A stretch of 64,000 nt of DNA from Companilactobacillus farciminis KCTC 3681 = DSM 20184 (GTDB lineage Bacteria > Bacillota > Bacilli > Lactobacillales > Lactobacillaceae). The stretch spans positions 1,550,001-1,614,000 of the forward strand of contig NZ_CP017702.1 in the NCBI RefSeq assembly GCF_002706745.1. The letters are read 5' to 3'. The notes under the pieces are model-generated. The model made no database searches and had not been told where the DNA came from. It worked only from the letters and a program-made list of their open reading frames with translations. Below are positions 8,611-17,096 of the stretch, one piece after another; the first letter of the stretch is position 1, and the number at the start of each line of letters is the position of its first letter. The position numbers and the translations under genes were made by a program.

Positions 8611-10308
8611 CTATAAATTATCTTTAACAAATTTCAATGATTTTTCAGGATTTCTTGTCAACTCAATATATTCTTTACCTGATGTAGTTGCTAATTTAAC
8701 ACCATACTTGTCGGTAATTTTTTGAACATTACCTTTCATACTTTCCATTTGTGGTGCCAAAATAACTAGATCCATATCTTGAATCATATTCATATCTTGA
8801 CCATAAGCACGTGCAGCAGCTGATAATGGCAAATCACGTTCCTTAGCCATCTTATTCAAAGCATTAGCTAAAATACCACTAGTACCACCACCGGCACAAA
8901 TGACCATAACGGCAGTATCCTTATCTAAAGTACTATCGTCTGTATCAGAAGACTCATCTGTTGCCATTACAGTTGCATCATTAGAGTCATCTGTTGTTTC
9001 GTCAGTAGCATCAGCAACAGCAATTCCTTCTTCTTCTGCCTTCTTATTTTCAGCAGTAAGTAAATCTCTATCATATGATCTCATGAATGGGAGCCAAATG
9101 AATGCGTCTACAACTAAACTTAGAAGTACGAAGACAAAGGCTAATGGTGCAAAACCAGTACTTACTAAAATACCAATTGGAGCTGGAATTACCCATGGCA
9201 TGGTGTACATCATACCGTTCATTCCTAAGACGTCAATAAAGAACTTGAACATGCAGATGTTGACCATTGGTGTGACGACGAATGGAACGAAGAAAATAGG
9301 GTTCATGATAATTGGAGCACCAAACAAAATAGGTTCGTTAACTGAGAAACTAACTGGAATAAATGAAGCTTTACCCAAAGCTTTTAATTGTTTCGATTTA
9401 GCTAGGAATAGGAACAAGAATACTAAAATAAAGGTTGATCCAGTACCACCCATGTTCATAACGTAATCTTGAGCATTTTGAGCTAAAACGTGTGTTGCTT
9501 GATGACCGGCTTGGATCAAGTTCAAGTTAGCCGCTGTATTTGTAACTTCAATAGCAGAAACGGCAGGAGCAACGATTGATGGTCCTTGAACACCAACAAA
9601 CCAGAAGAATCCCATCGCACCAGCAATAATGGCTAAGCCAAGATAAGAATCACTGGCACTGAAAATAGGTGCTAACATTGCAATAATTAATTGAGCTAAG
9701 TTTTTACCAGTTAAATTTACTAGAAGCAATGAGAAAGCCCAGAAAACCGTAACTGATAAGAACATTGGAATAACGTCTTTAAATGTCTGTGAAATATTCT
9801 GTGGTACTTGTGGAGGCATTTTGATAGTAACGTTATTTTTAATACAAATGTAGTAAATATTAGGAACAATCAAACCAACAAGATATGATGCTACTAAACC
9901 TTGTGTTCCTAAATAAGTAAGATCTGCTCCACCTTTATTTTGAACGATAGAACTGATGATAAAGGCGATTTCAGCTGCCATGATAATTGACACTGAGTTC
10001 ATTTGATTTGTCTTTGGCAAATCTAGATTCTTAGTATCTGTTAAATTTTTAGCAGTTGTTGCAGTAACGAATAAAGCTAGAAGACCCATTGAGTAGTTAT
10101 AGGCAATCATAATGTTATTTTCAACATTAGTTGGCCAGTGATATCCCCAAGCATTTGGAACATATGCAACTAGGATGAACAAACTTGAGAACAAAATAAT
10201 TGGCATTGCGGCGATGAAACCATCACGGATTGCTGAAACGTATGCATTAGAAGCAATTTTTTCAAATCCGGGTTTCATTTTTTCAATTCTATTAGTAATG
10301 ACATCCAT
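8611..10308 (-). CDS. lacE: Lactose-family PTS EIICB permease (operon 2)
   Basis: A 565-residue fused EIIC-EIIB permease. The membrane EIIC part has NEPILFGAPII and PWVIPAPIG signatures. The EIIB domain carries the phospho-cysteine in VICAGGGTSG at about residue 471. The interdomain linker (about residues 420-465) is unusually acidic and rich in Asp, Ser and Thr, unlike the Ala/Glu linker of the paralogue. Partner EIIA is the gene just upstream. It imports and phosphorylates lactose or a related beta-galactoside. Confidence 0.88.
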   Translation of the reverse strand: MDVITNRIEKMKPGFEKIASNAYVSAIRDGFIAAMPIILFSSLFILVAYVPNAWGYHWPTNVENNIMIAYNYSMGLLALFVTATTAKNLTDTKNLDLPKTNQMNSVSIIMAAEIAFIISSIVQNKGGADLTYLGTQGLVASYLVGLIVPNIYYICIKNNVTIKMPPQVPQNISQTFKDVIPMFLSVTVFWAFSLLLVNLTGKNLAQLIIAMLAPIFSASDSYLGLAIIAGAMGFFWFVGVQGPSIVAPAVSAIEVTNTAANLNLIQAGHQATHVLAQNAQDYVMNMGGTGSTFILVFLFLFLAKSKQLKALGKASFIPVSFSVNEPILFGAPIIMNPIFFVPFVVTPMVNICMFKFFIDVLGMNGMMYTMPWVIPAPIGILVSTGFAPLAFVFVLLSLVVDAFIWLPFMRSYDRDLLTAENKKAEEEGIAVADATDETTDDSNDATVMATDESSDTDDSTLDKDTAVMVICAGGGTSGILANALNKMAKERDLPLSAAARAYGQDMNMIQDMDLVILAPQMESMKGNVQKITDKYGVKLATTSGKEYIELTRNPEKSLKFVKDNL

Positions 10309-10326
10309 TTTTTAAATCCCCCTTAT

Positions 10327-10677
10327 TTAATTTTGCATATCTAATTTCTCTTCAATCTTATTGATTCTTTCATACTCATCAATGAAAAATTTACATTGAT
10401 CCATCAACATCATTGTTGTCATTAAAGTATCCTGACCATGAACCATAATGAATGTGACATCCATATCCATGCCACCAGCTTCATCGGCTAACAATTTAGT
10501 TTGTTCATTATGAGCATCGACAATTGATTGATTAGCTTCTTCAACCAATTTTTTAGCTTCAGCGATTTTACCTTCACGAGCATTATCCAAAGCCTTTATA
10601 AGTGCTGTTTTTGCATCCCCTGCATAAGCAACGATTGCAAAACCTGTCATTGATATATCTTCTTTTGTAACAGCCAT
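10327..10677 (-). CDS. lacF: Lactose-family PTS EIIA (operon 2)
   Basis: 116 residues, with the phospho-histidine in MVHGQDTLMT (H80). Nearly the same protein as the EIIA at 5691 (changes such as ALLKAL to ALIKAL and MEQ to MDQ), while the DNA shows many silent differences. The two EIIAs are therefore probably interchangeable between the permeases. It lies 13 bases after lacT and 18 bases before lacE. Confidence 0.93.
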   Translation of the reverse strand: MAVTKEDISMTGFAIVAYAGDAKTALIKALDNAREGKIAEAKKLVEEANQSIVDAHNEQTKLLADEAGGMDMDVTFIMVHGQDTLMTTMMLMDQCKFFIDEYERINKIEEKLDMQN

Positions 10678-10690
10678 AATTTCTTCCTCG

Positions 10691-11542
10691 CTAACTTTTA
10701 ACTTCTTCTTGAATTAAACGCTGAATATGAATAATAAAATAAATTAACTCATTTGATCCTAAACTTTTATCAAGTCTGATTTGAAGCTCATCATACATCT
10801 CACTAGCAATTTCAAAAGAATCCGGATATGACTTCTTCATTTCGATTTCTAAGCTAGGACTAATTTCCTTTTTATCTTCCGGTTTATCTAAACGACCAGC
10901 TAAATATTGGAGATGAATCATGAATCGATCGTAATAATTGCTATTGCTACCAATACGTTTGATTCCATACTTGTCTAAAATACTGTTTACGATTTCATTA
11001 ATATCTTGACTTTCATCTTTCTTCAAACCATTCTCTTCTGGTCCATTACCCTTGGCATTAATAAAGTGAAGAGCAATACTTTTAACTTCTGATTTAGGAA
11101 ATTCAACACCTAAATTGTTGTTAATTACTTCCAAAGCATGTTCAGCAATTCTGTATTCTAAAGGATATTCATTGTGCATATCTGGTATTAATGCTTCTTG
11201 ATAGGTACCATCCACTATGCGATTATAAGATCCTAAAATATGATCACTTAAAGTAATATAGGCATAATCTAGTACATGATACTTATATTTTTTAACACCA
11301 TAGTCAATAATTTCATAAGTAGTAGTTACGATATCGATTGGAATATCTTTAATCAAGAAATATAAATTTTGTTGTGATTCTTTTGTATCCAAATAGAAAA
11401 TCTTATTCACTTTTCTAGAGTCAATTTCCGACCCCTTATGCTTGTTAAAAGCAATGCCGGTTCCATTCACAATTGCTTGACGATGGTCTCCTATGTCAAC
11501 CAGAGCACTGTTGTTATTAAAAACTTGTACAATTTGTACCAA
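10691..11542 (-). CDS. lacT: LacT/BglG-family antiterminator of lac operon 2
   Basis: A 283-residue antiterminator with an N-terminal RNA-binding domain (VQIVQVFNNNSALVDIGDHR) and two PRDs; the histidines are in LSDHILGSY, LHFINA, MIHLQYL and YFIIHIQR. It starts with TTG at 11542, eight bases after AGGAGG; no ATG fits. Its leader carries two complete RAT/terminator units, so readout probably needs two antitermination events. First gene of lacT-lacF-lacE-lacG. Confidence 0.88.
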   Translation of the reverse strand: MVQIVQVFNNNSALVDIGDHRQAIVNGTGIAFNKHKGSEIDSRKVNKIFYLDTKESQQNLYFLIKDIPIDIVTTTYEIIDYGVKKYKYHVLDYAYITLSDHILGSYNRIVDGTYQEALIPDMHNEYPLEYRIAEHALEVINNNLGVEFPKSEVKSIALHFINAKGNGPEENGLKKDESQDINEIVNSILDKYGIKRIGSNSNYYDRFMIHLQYLAGRLDKPEDKKEISPSLEIEMKKSYPDSFEIASEMYDELQIRLDKSLGSNELIYFIIHIQRLIQEEVKS

Positions 11543-11569
11543 TTTAATTGCCTCCTTTCTTCAACCCAT

Positions 11570-11659
11570 AAAAAAAGACCACTAGTATACAGTTATGCAG
11601 TAATACTACAAGTCTGTGATACTAAGTGATCTCGCCTAATTTAATAGTAACAACTCACT
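11570..11659 (-). promoter_or_regulatory. Second (downstream) RAT/terminator switch of lac operon 2
   Basis: RAT at about 11626-11659 (minus strand: TTGTTACTATTAAATTAGGC, then GAGATCAC). Its terminator pairs GATCACTTAGTAT (11619-11631) with 11577-11588 and ends in a T run (11570-11576) just before lacT. Confidence 0.85.
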
Positions 11660-11667
11660 CAACAAAT

Positions 11668-11756
11668 AAAAAAGACCACCCACACTTTGACCGAGTTAAA
11701 AAACTTCCAATCAAAGTGCTAAGTGATCTCGCCTAATTTAATAGTAACAACTCACT
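11668..11756 (-). promoter_or_regulatory. First (upstream) RAT/terminator switch of lac operon 2
   Basis: RAT at about 11723-11756, with the same 34-base core as the downstream copy. Its terminator pairs 11711-11728 with 11674-11690 (CACTTTGA/TCAAAGTG plus a GATCAC/GTGGTC base) and ends in six T (11668-11673). Confidence 0.85.
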
Positions 11757-11786
11757 GAGCCATGTTCATTTCTTTCAACACAAATT

Positions 11787-11823
11787 AGTATAAAACATTC
11801 ACAATGATTTGTAAACGGTTTCA
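11787..11823 (-). promoter_or_regulatory. lac operon 2 promoter with overlapping cre site
   Basis: -35 TTTACA (11810-11815), 17 bases, -10 TATACT (11787-11792). The cre TGTAAACGGTTTCA (11810-11823) is the same 14-mer in the same position as in operon 1. Confidence 0.85.
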
Positions 11824-11852
11824 AAAGATTATTTTTTAGGTCATTATTTATC

Positions 11853-12671
11853 TTAATTTAAAACATACTTCTCAAACGCCGTTGCTATGCCACTTTCGTT
11901 ATTATTCGTAGTCACAAAATCTGCTAATTTTTTTATTGAATCGTCCGCATTTTCCATCACTACAGCCACACCAGCTTGCTCTAACATTGGTATATCGTTC
12001 TCCCCATCGCCGATTGCTAGTGTATCGTCTATACCAATTCCTAAATACTTGGCTAAATGCAATAATCCATTGCCTTTATTAACGTGCTGGGGCATAATCT
12101 CCAAGAATCCAACATCCGTTCTTACCACGTAATGATTGTCGCCAAACAAACGATTAACCTCAGGTGTAATTGCATCCAATTTTGGACCATCTTCATTTAA
12201 AATGGCTTTTACTATTTCAAAATCATTAGGCAGCTCTCCTGGACGCTTGATAATTATCCCTTTATTATTTTCAAAAGCTTGTAAAACGGTATATTTGTCA
12301 ATAAAATCTCGATTGCTCGTATAAGTATTTCCCTGAACATCCACCGCATTGTAGTGCAAATTATTTTCGACTACGTATTTATCAATCTTTCGATAAGCAG
12401 CATTAGATAGCGTTTGTTGATAAATTATCTTACCAGAAACACTTTGGACTACGCCTCCACCATCGAGAATCACGAACTGATCATCACCATTAATTCCTAA
12501 CTCATCTAAATATTCAATCATCCCATTGAAAGTCCGGCCTGAGCTGAGTACCACTTTGACTCCTTTTCCCAAGGCTTTTTGAATGGCCAGCTTATTTTTT
12601 AAAGAAATATTTTTCTTGTCGTCTAACAAAGTATCATCAATATCCATCGCAACTAACTTGATATTTGACAT
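11853..12671 (-). CDS. Cof-type HAD-IIB phosphatase
   Basis: A 272-residue HAD phosphatase. Motif I is DIDDTLL, SGRT follows, and the C-terminal motif is GDGENDIPML with an IIB cap between. Paralogue of the gene at 1507. Probably a sugar-phosphate phosphatase, but the substrate is unknown. ATG 12671 follows GAGGAGGG. It has its own cre-controlled promoter and lies between the stand-alone EIIC and lac operon 2, so its expression should follow carbon supply. Confidence 0.85.
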   Translation of the reverse strand: MSNIKLVAMDIDDTLLDDKKNISLKNKLAIQKALGKGVKVVLSSGRTFNGMIEYLDELGINGDDQFVILDGGGVVQSVSGKIIYQQTLSNAAYRKIDKYVVENNLHYNAVDVQGNTYTSNRDFIDKYTVLQAFENNKGIIIKRPGELPNDFEIVKAILNEDGPKLDAITPEVNRLFGDNHYVVRTDVGFLEIMPQHVNKGNGLLHLAKYLGIGIDDTLAIGDGENDIPMLEQAGVAVVMENADDSIKKLADFVTTNNNESGIATAFEKYVLN

Positions 12672-12701
12672 ATTCCATACCCTCCTCGCACTTCACTATT
12701 G

Positions 12702-12730
12702 ATAATAGCCTATAAATTAAGCGCTTTCAA
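12702..12730 (-). promoter_or_regulatory. Promoter and cre site of the HAD phosphatase gene
   Basis: -35 TTGAAA (12725-12730), a 17-base spacer and -10 TATTAT (12702-12707). A cre-like sequence with a perfect CGCTTTCA half (12716-12729) overlaps the -35. Confidence 0.65.
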
Positions 12731-12738
12731 TTCAGGCC

Positions 12739-12768
12739 AAAAAAAACGACCACTTATTCAGTAGCCGT
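12739..12768 (-). terminator. Terminator overlapping the end of the stand-alone EIIC gene
   Basis: On the minus strand ACGGCTACT (12760-12768) pairs with AGTGGTCGT (12746-12754), including two G-T pairs, followed by a run of T. The stem includes the stop codon. Confidence 0.65.
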
Positions 12769-14034
12769 CTCATCACGTAAATATTTTTTATCCAACATCT
12801 TAATAAATGGCAAATAAATCATAACACCAATAATAATCTCCACAATTTGTAACGCCGCTCCTCGCCAACTACCTGTCGTCAACCAGCCTGAAATGATTGG
12901 TGGCGTAGTCCATGGCAGCATAACACCGTTAGTGTATGGTACTAAATGGATTGAAAACGCCAACCCTGACAACAAAACATTCACCACCGGTGTTATTACG
13001 AATGGTATGGCAATGATTGGATTTAAGACAATTGGCAGTCCATAAATAAGCGGTTCGCCAATCCCAAAAATACTAGGAATAATAGTTAGTTTCCCCAACT
13101 CCTTGATCCGTTTAGATTTGCAAATAAATACCATTACGATAATTAACGATAAAACGCTGCCGCCTCCGCCGTAAGTCGCAAAATCTTCAATGAATTGTTC
13201 AGTATAAATGTGTGGCAAGGAATGCCCTGTTTGAAAAGCTTTCAGATTATCCTGACTCAAGACAAAAAATATTGGTGACCAAACACTATTTACTACTGAC
13301 GGTCCATTAATACCGAAACACCACAAAATTGAAGCTATCAAAATATATAAGAAAACTGAACCTAAAGAATTGCCAACGTGTTTCAATGGTGCTTGCAAAA
13401 GCGTGTAAATAAAATTATAGGCTGTTCCCATCGTTGTTAAGCTAAAAATAATTCTTATCAAAAAGAAAATTAAAATTACAAAACCACTTGGCAACAAGAC
13501 GTCAAAAGATTCACGAACCATATCCGGAACGCCTTTAGGCATCTTAATCGTCCAATTTCGTTTTTTGGCAAATCTAAATAATTCAACACTGACTAAAGCT
13601 GTAAACATCCCCAAAAAAATTCCATTGGGGCCAAGATACAAAGTTTTGACGGCTCCAATCTCTTGCTTGCCAACTGTTAAGGTCATTGGCGTTAAGATGA
13701 AAAAGGAAACTAATGCCACTGCTGTAGCGTGAACTGGTACTAAACCTCGATTCTTACCATAGGCATAAGAAATCCCGAAACAAGACAATAAACCAGTGAA
13801 ATTAAAGACTGAACCCGAAATAGCGCTAAACCATTCGATCCATCTGTGTCCAAATACTCCAGTCCAGAATTTTGTCCAACCTGGAATTGGAAAATTGCCT
13901 ATCAGTAAAAACATCGAAATAATAATAATTAAAGGCGTAATGATCAAAAAGCCATCACGTAACGATTTCAAAACGACGTTCTCAGCCAATTTATTGGCTA
14001 ATGGCGTCAATTTATTTTCAAATTTTTCTTGCAC
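12754..14034 (-). CDS. Stand-alone PTS EIIC, cellobiose/lactose family
   Basis: A 426-residue multi-spanning EIIC without EIIB or EIIA domains. Family signatures are visible: FGIGEPLIYGLPI and LPWTTPPIISGW. It should translocate a beta-glucoside or diacetylchitobiose-type sugar but must borrow EIIB and EIIA from elsewhere; the separate EIIB/EIIA at 27236-27972 are candidates. It starts at GTG 14034, eight bases after GGGGGAG. A clear promoter precedes it and no RAT is seen. Confidence 0.83.
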   Translation of the reverse strand: MQEKFENKLTPLANKLAENVVLKSLRDGFLIITPLIIIISMFLLIGNFPIPGWTKFWTGVFGHRWIEWFSAISGSVFNFTGLLSCFGISYAYGKNRGLVPVHATAVALVSFFILTPMTLTVGKQEIGAVKTLYLGPNGIFLGMFTALVSVELFRFAKKRNWTIKMPKGVPDMVRESFDVLLPSGFVILIFFLIRIIFSLTTMGTAYNFIYTLLQAPLKHVGNSLGSVFLYILIASILWCFGINGPSVVNSVWSPIFFVLSQDNLKAFQTGHSLPHIYTEQFIEDFATYGGGGSVLSLIIVMVFICKSKRIKELGKLTIIPSIFGIGEPLIYGLPIVLNPIIAIPFVITPVVNVLLSGLAFSIHLVPYTNGVMLPWTTPPIISGWLTTGSWRGAALQIVEIIIGVMIYLPFIKMLDKKYLRDETATE

Positions 14035-14069
14035 AAAAATACTCCCCCATATAAATCCCTGTTAAAAGT

Positions 14070-14099
14070 ATACGTTAGGTTATTTTTATCTGACAAGAT
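14070..14099 (-). promoter_or_regulatory. Promoter of the stand-alone EIIC gene
   Basis: On the minus strand TTGTCA, 18 bases, TATACT; the -10 lies about 20 bases before the GGGGGAG ribosome site. Confidence 0.55.
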
Positions 14100-14387
14100 A
14101 TAATTTTGTTATTTTACAATCTACATATAACAATATCGGTAAAATTTTTCCAAAAAGTCTGCAAATTTTATTTATAACGGTTTAAACACTTTTTTAAAAG
14201 AATGTAAATTTATCTATAGCACTATTTGTAATCGCATCCAATATATATATTATTAGTAATTTCATAACGATAAAAACCGATATTTCACACTTTCACACAT
14301 CTTTCAACTAAAATACGAACTATTTACTATTTATTTACATTATCATTCATGTTATTCTTACGTATATAAAATTTAAGGAAGTGTTAG
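14100..14387 (+). promoter_or_regulatory. AT-rich leader of guanine deaminase with candidate PurBox
   Basis: An AT-rich intergenic stretch with no ORF. AAATACGAACTAT (14311-14323) differs at one position from the lactic-acid-bacterial PurR box (AWWWCCGAACWWT), which fits a purine gene. A TTTACA (14334-14339) and a TATATAAA stretch near 14363 could be promoter parts, but spacing is not ideal. I looked for a purine riboswitch and did not see one. AAGGAAG at 14375-14381 is the ribosome site. Confidence 0.4.
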
Positions 14388-15716
14388 ATTATCACCTATC
14401 AAATAGTTATTGAGGGAACTATTATTTCTTCAGTTTCGTTTGACAAGGCGGATTTTACACCAGAAGTACTTATATGTGTAGATCAGTCAGGAATTATCGA
14501 CCGAGTTATATCCGCTACTGATAGCGATTATCAGTCTGTCAAACAAACTGCGCAACAAAATGGTTCCTATCATCAAGTTGCAAAAGACAGTTACGTTCTA
14601 CCAGGATTCACTGATTTACATATTCATGCGCCGCAATGGCCCCAAGCTGGTTTGGCTCTAGACAAACCACTGAATGAATGGCTAAATTCTTACACCTTTC
14701 CATTGGAAGCTAAATTCAAGGATAAAGAATATGCCGAAAAAATCTATTACAGTCTAATTAAAGAACTCTTGGCTAATGGGACGACAACCGGACTATTCTT
14801 CGGTTCGATCCACAATGAAGCCAATCTGATTCTTGCTAAAATCTGTGCCCAACTCGGTCAAAGGGCTTTCATCGGTAAAGTTGCGATGGATAACCCCGAG
14901 CAAACACCAGATTATTATCGTGATCAAAACTCACAAGTTGCCTTACAACAAACTGAAGAATTTATCCAAGCGATGTTCGACTTGCAAAATCAGACCAAAG
15001 CGGAAATAACTCCCGTTATAACGCCTAGGTTTGTCCCCAGCTGTACTGAAGAGACTTTGCAGGGTCTAGGACAACTGGCAAAAAAATATGACCTGCCGAT
15101 TCAATCGCACTGTAGCGAAAGTATTTGGGAAGATCACTACGCTATAGAGCATTACAATTTAAGAGATACACAAGTTTTGGACAAATTTGGCTTATTGACC
15201 GATAAATCAATTATGGCTCATGGTACTCAATTAAGTGACCAAGATTTAGATACTTTCAATAGTCGGCAAACAGCTATCGCTCACTGTCCAATTTCTAATG
15301 TCTACTTTGGCAATTCTGTGATGCGCGTTCAAGATGCTCATCAAAAGAACGTCAAAGTTGGTTTAGGTACAGATATCTCTGGAGGTTTCTCTCCTAGTCT
15401 TTATCGCAATATGCAACAAAGTATCATGTCGTCACAAATTTTAACTGACCAAGGACATGACAACGCACGTATTTCGGCCGCAAATGCCTTTTATCTCGCC
15501 ACTGTTGGTGGAGCACAAGCTTTGCATATCAAATCCGGACAAATCAAATCAGGTTTTAAAGCCGATTTGCAAATTGTTCAAGATCAATATTTTGATATTT
15601 CATCCAATGAACCACAAGAAATATTTGAAAGACTGATTTACCACACGAATAAAGAAAACATCAAGCAAGTCTATGTATCTGGAAAATTAGTACATGACAA
15701 CTTAGGAGAAGAATAA
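14388..15716 (+). CDS. guaD: Guanine deaminase, apparently starting at an ATT codon
   Basis: A zinc amidohydrolase that converts guanine to xanthine and ammonia. The open frame runs from ATT 14388, preceded in frame by TAG, to TAA 15716, giving about 442 residues, the usual GuaD length. The first ATG/GTG/TTG in frame is TTG 14652, but the metal motif LPGFTDLHIHAPQW is encoded upstream of it, so a start there would give a dead enzyme. Later motifs are SHCSE, MAHGTQL and GLGTDISGG. AAGGAAG lies six bases before ATT 14388, supporting a non-canonical AUU start. The TAATG overlap with the permease gene implies coupling. Confidence 0.88.
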   Translation: MITYQIVIEGTIISSVSFDKADFTPEVLICVDQSGIIDRVISATDSDYQSVKQTAQQNGSYHQVAKDSYVLPGFTDLHIHAPQWPQAGLALDKPLNEWLNSYTFPLEAKFKDKEYAEKIYYSLIKELLANGTTTGLFFGSIHNEANLILAKICAQLGQRAFIGKVAMDNPEQTPDYYRDQNSQVALQQTEEFIQAMFDLQNQTKAEITPVITPRFVPSCTEETLQGLGQLAKKYDLPIQSHCSESIWEDHYAIEHYNLRDTQVLDKFGLLTDKSIMAHGTQLSDQDLDTFNSRQTAIAHCPISNVYFGNSVMRVQDAHQKNVKVGLGTDISGGFSPSLYRNMQQSIMSSQILTDQGHDNARISAANAFYLATVGGAQALHIKSGQIKSGFKADLQIVQDQYFDISSNEPQEIFERLIYHTNKENIKQVYVSGKLVHDNLGEE

Positions 15717-17056
15717 TGGATAACAACAAAAGCAATTTATTAGTCGGTCCTGATGACAAAATCGGTATGGGAGAAGCCGGTTTCTTAGGATTGCAACACG
15801 TATTAGCAATGGATATCTACGTTCCACCAATCGTTTTAGCCGGTATGATGGCAATGGGTCTGGGTGACCAAATGGGATTGTTGCAATCAACTTTCTTAGC
15901 TGCCGGAATTGGAACAATCTTACAAACCTTCGTTTTCATGAAGATGCCAGTTTCTCAAGGTCCTTCATTTGTTCCATTAGGAGCTGCTGCCGGTGTTGTT
16001 TTAGCATCAGGTGGCCTCAAGGGTAACGGAATGGGTACTCTAATTGGTGCCACATTAATCGGTTCAATTATATTGATTATCTTAGGTGCTACGGGAATCT
16101 TCCAAAAGATTATCAATCGTCTAGTACCCGCTTTAGTTGGTGGAACAATCATCACTTGTGTTGGTTTATCATTGATCCCAACCGCTTTAAATAGCAACAT
16201 CTTCAACGCTCCAGGTAAAATTGACAACAACATAATCTTAGCTTCCGTTACTGCTTTAACTCTTTTAGTTTCTGTCGGTATCAGTTTGAAGTTCAAAAAA
16301 GTTCGTCGTTTCTTTAGAACTAGTTCGATTATTTTAGCATTGGGTGTCGGTACAATTGTTTCAACTATGATGGGTATGTTCAATTGGAAAGAAGTTAACG
16401 AAGCCGCTTGGTTTGGCCTTCCTGAAAGAACTATCTTCCACTGGGGTATCAATTTTAGTCCATCAGCAATCATCACTTTCATCATCATCTATGCCGTTAT
16501 AACGACTGAAACAACTGGTACTTGGTTCGCTATGGGTGCCGTTACCAATCACGAAATCACTGACAAACAATGGAATCACGGAATCATCGGTGAAGGTCTT
16601 AGCTGTATGGTAGCTTCACTACTTGGAACTACTCCTGTTACTGGATATTCGACAAATGCCGGTGTTATCTCTATCACTGGTGTTGCAAGTAAACGTGTCT
16701 TCCTATTCGCTGGAATCTGGTTCTCAATACTCGGATTCTTCAGTAAACTATCAGCTTTTCTTGCCGCCATCCCTGCACCAGTAATCGGTGGAGTCTTCGC
16801 CATCATCACTGTTACGATCATGTTGAACGGTTTAAACGTTATTCGTGGATTGGAAACTACAGACCGTGATCTTTACATTATCGGTATTCCAATCGTCTTA
16901 ACATTGGCTTTGGTCTTATTGCCAGCTAGTGTTACTAAAAATGCACCACAAATTTTACAATACTTATTAGGTTCGCCAATTGCCGTAGCGGCTATCTCTG
17001 CAATCATTTTGAATTTGGTCATGCCTAAAAGCAATCCTGAAGTAACAACAGCCTAA
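15716..17056 (+). CDS. NCS2-family purine (xanthine/guanine-type) permease
   Basis: A 446-residue membrane protein of the nucleobase:cation symporter-2 family with about 12-14 hydrophobic spans. Signatures include the QGPSFVPLGA segment, the acidic motif ETTGTW and the NAGVISITG loop, typical of xanthine/urate/guanine carriers. It overlaps guaD by one base (TAATG), so it most likely imports guanine or xanthine to feed the deaminase. Exact substrate is unproven. Confidence 0.88.
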   Translation: MDNNKSNLLVGPDDKIGMGEAGFLGLQHVLAMDIYVPPIVLAGMMAMGLGDQMGLLQSTFLAAGIGTILQTFVFMKMPVSQGPSFVPLGAAAGVVLASGGLKGNGMGTLIGATLIGSIILIILGATGIFQKIINRLVPALVGGTIITCVGLSLIPTALNSNIFNAPGKIDNNIILASVTALTLLVSVGISLKFKKVRRFFRTSSIILALGVGTIVSTMMGMFNWKEVNEAAWFGLPERTIFHWGINFSPSAIITFIIIYAVITTETTGTWFAMGAVTNHEITDKQWNHGIIGEGLSCMVASLLGTTPVTGYSTNAGVISITGVASKRVFLFAGIWFSILGFFSKLSAFLAAIPAPVIGGVFAIITVTIMLNGLNVIRGLETTDRDLYIIGIPIVLTLALVLLPASVTKNAPQILQYLLGSPIAVAAISAIILNLVMPKSNPEVTTA

Positions 17057-17057
17057 C

Positions 17058-17096
17058 AAAAAAAGAAGGATTCCGTTAAAGGATTCCTTCTTTTTA
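17058..17096. terminator. Bidirectional terminator between permease and diguanylate cyclase genes
   Basis: Arms GAAGGATTCC (17065-17074) and GGATTCCTTC (17081-17090) with one mismatch, A-run before and T-run after. It serves the convergent genes on both sides. Confidence 0.8.

Noticed and set aside
8900..9466. 188-codon plus-strand ORF within lacE of operon 2
   Set aside because: It is antisense to a well-supported permease gene; the Ser/Thr-rich translation is a shadow of the biased linker and membrane codons.
14100..14387. Purine riboswitch upstream of guaD
   Set aside because: I searched for the three-way-junction consensus and found neither the conserved loops nor a terminator.
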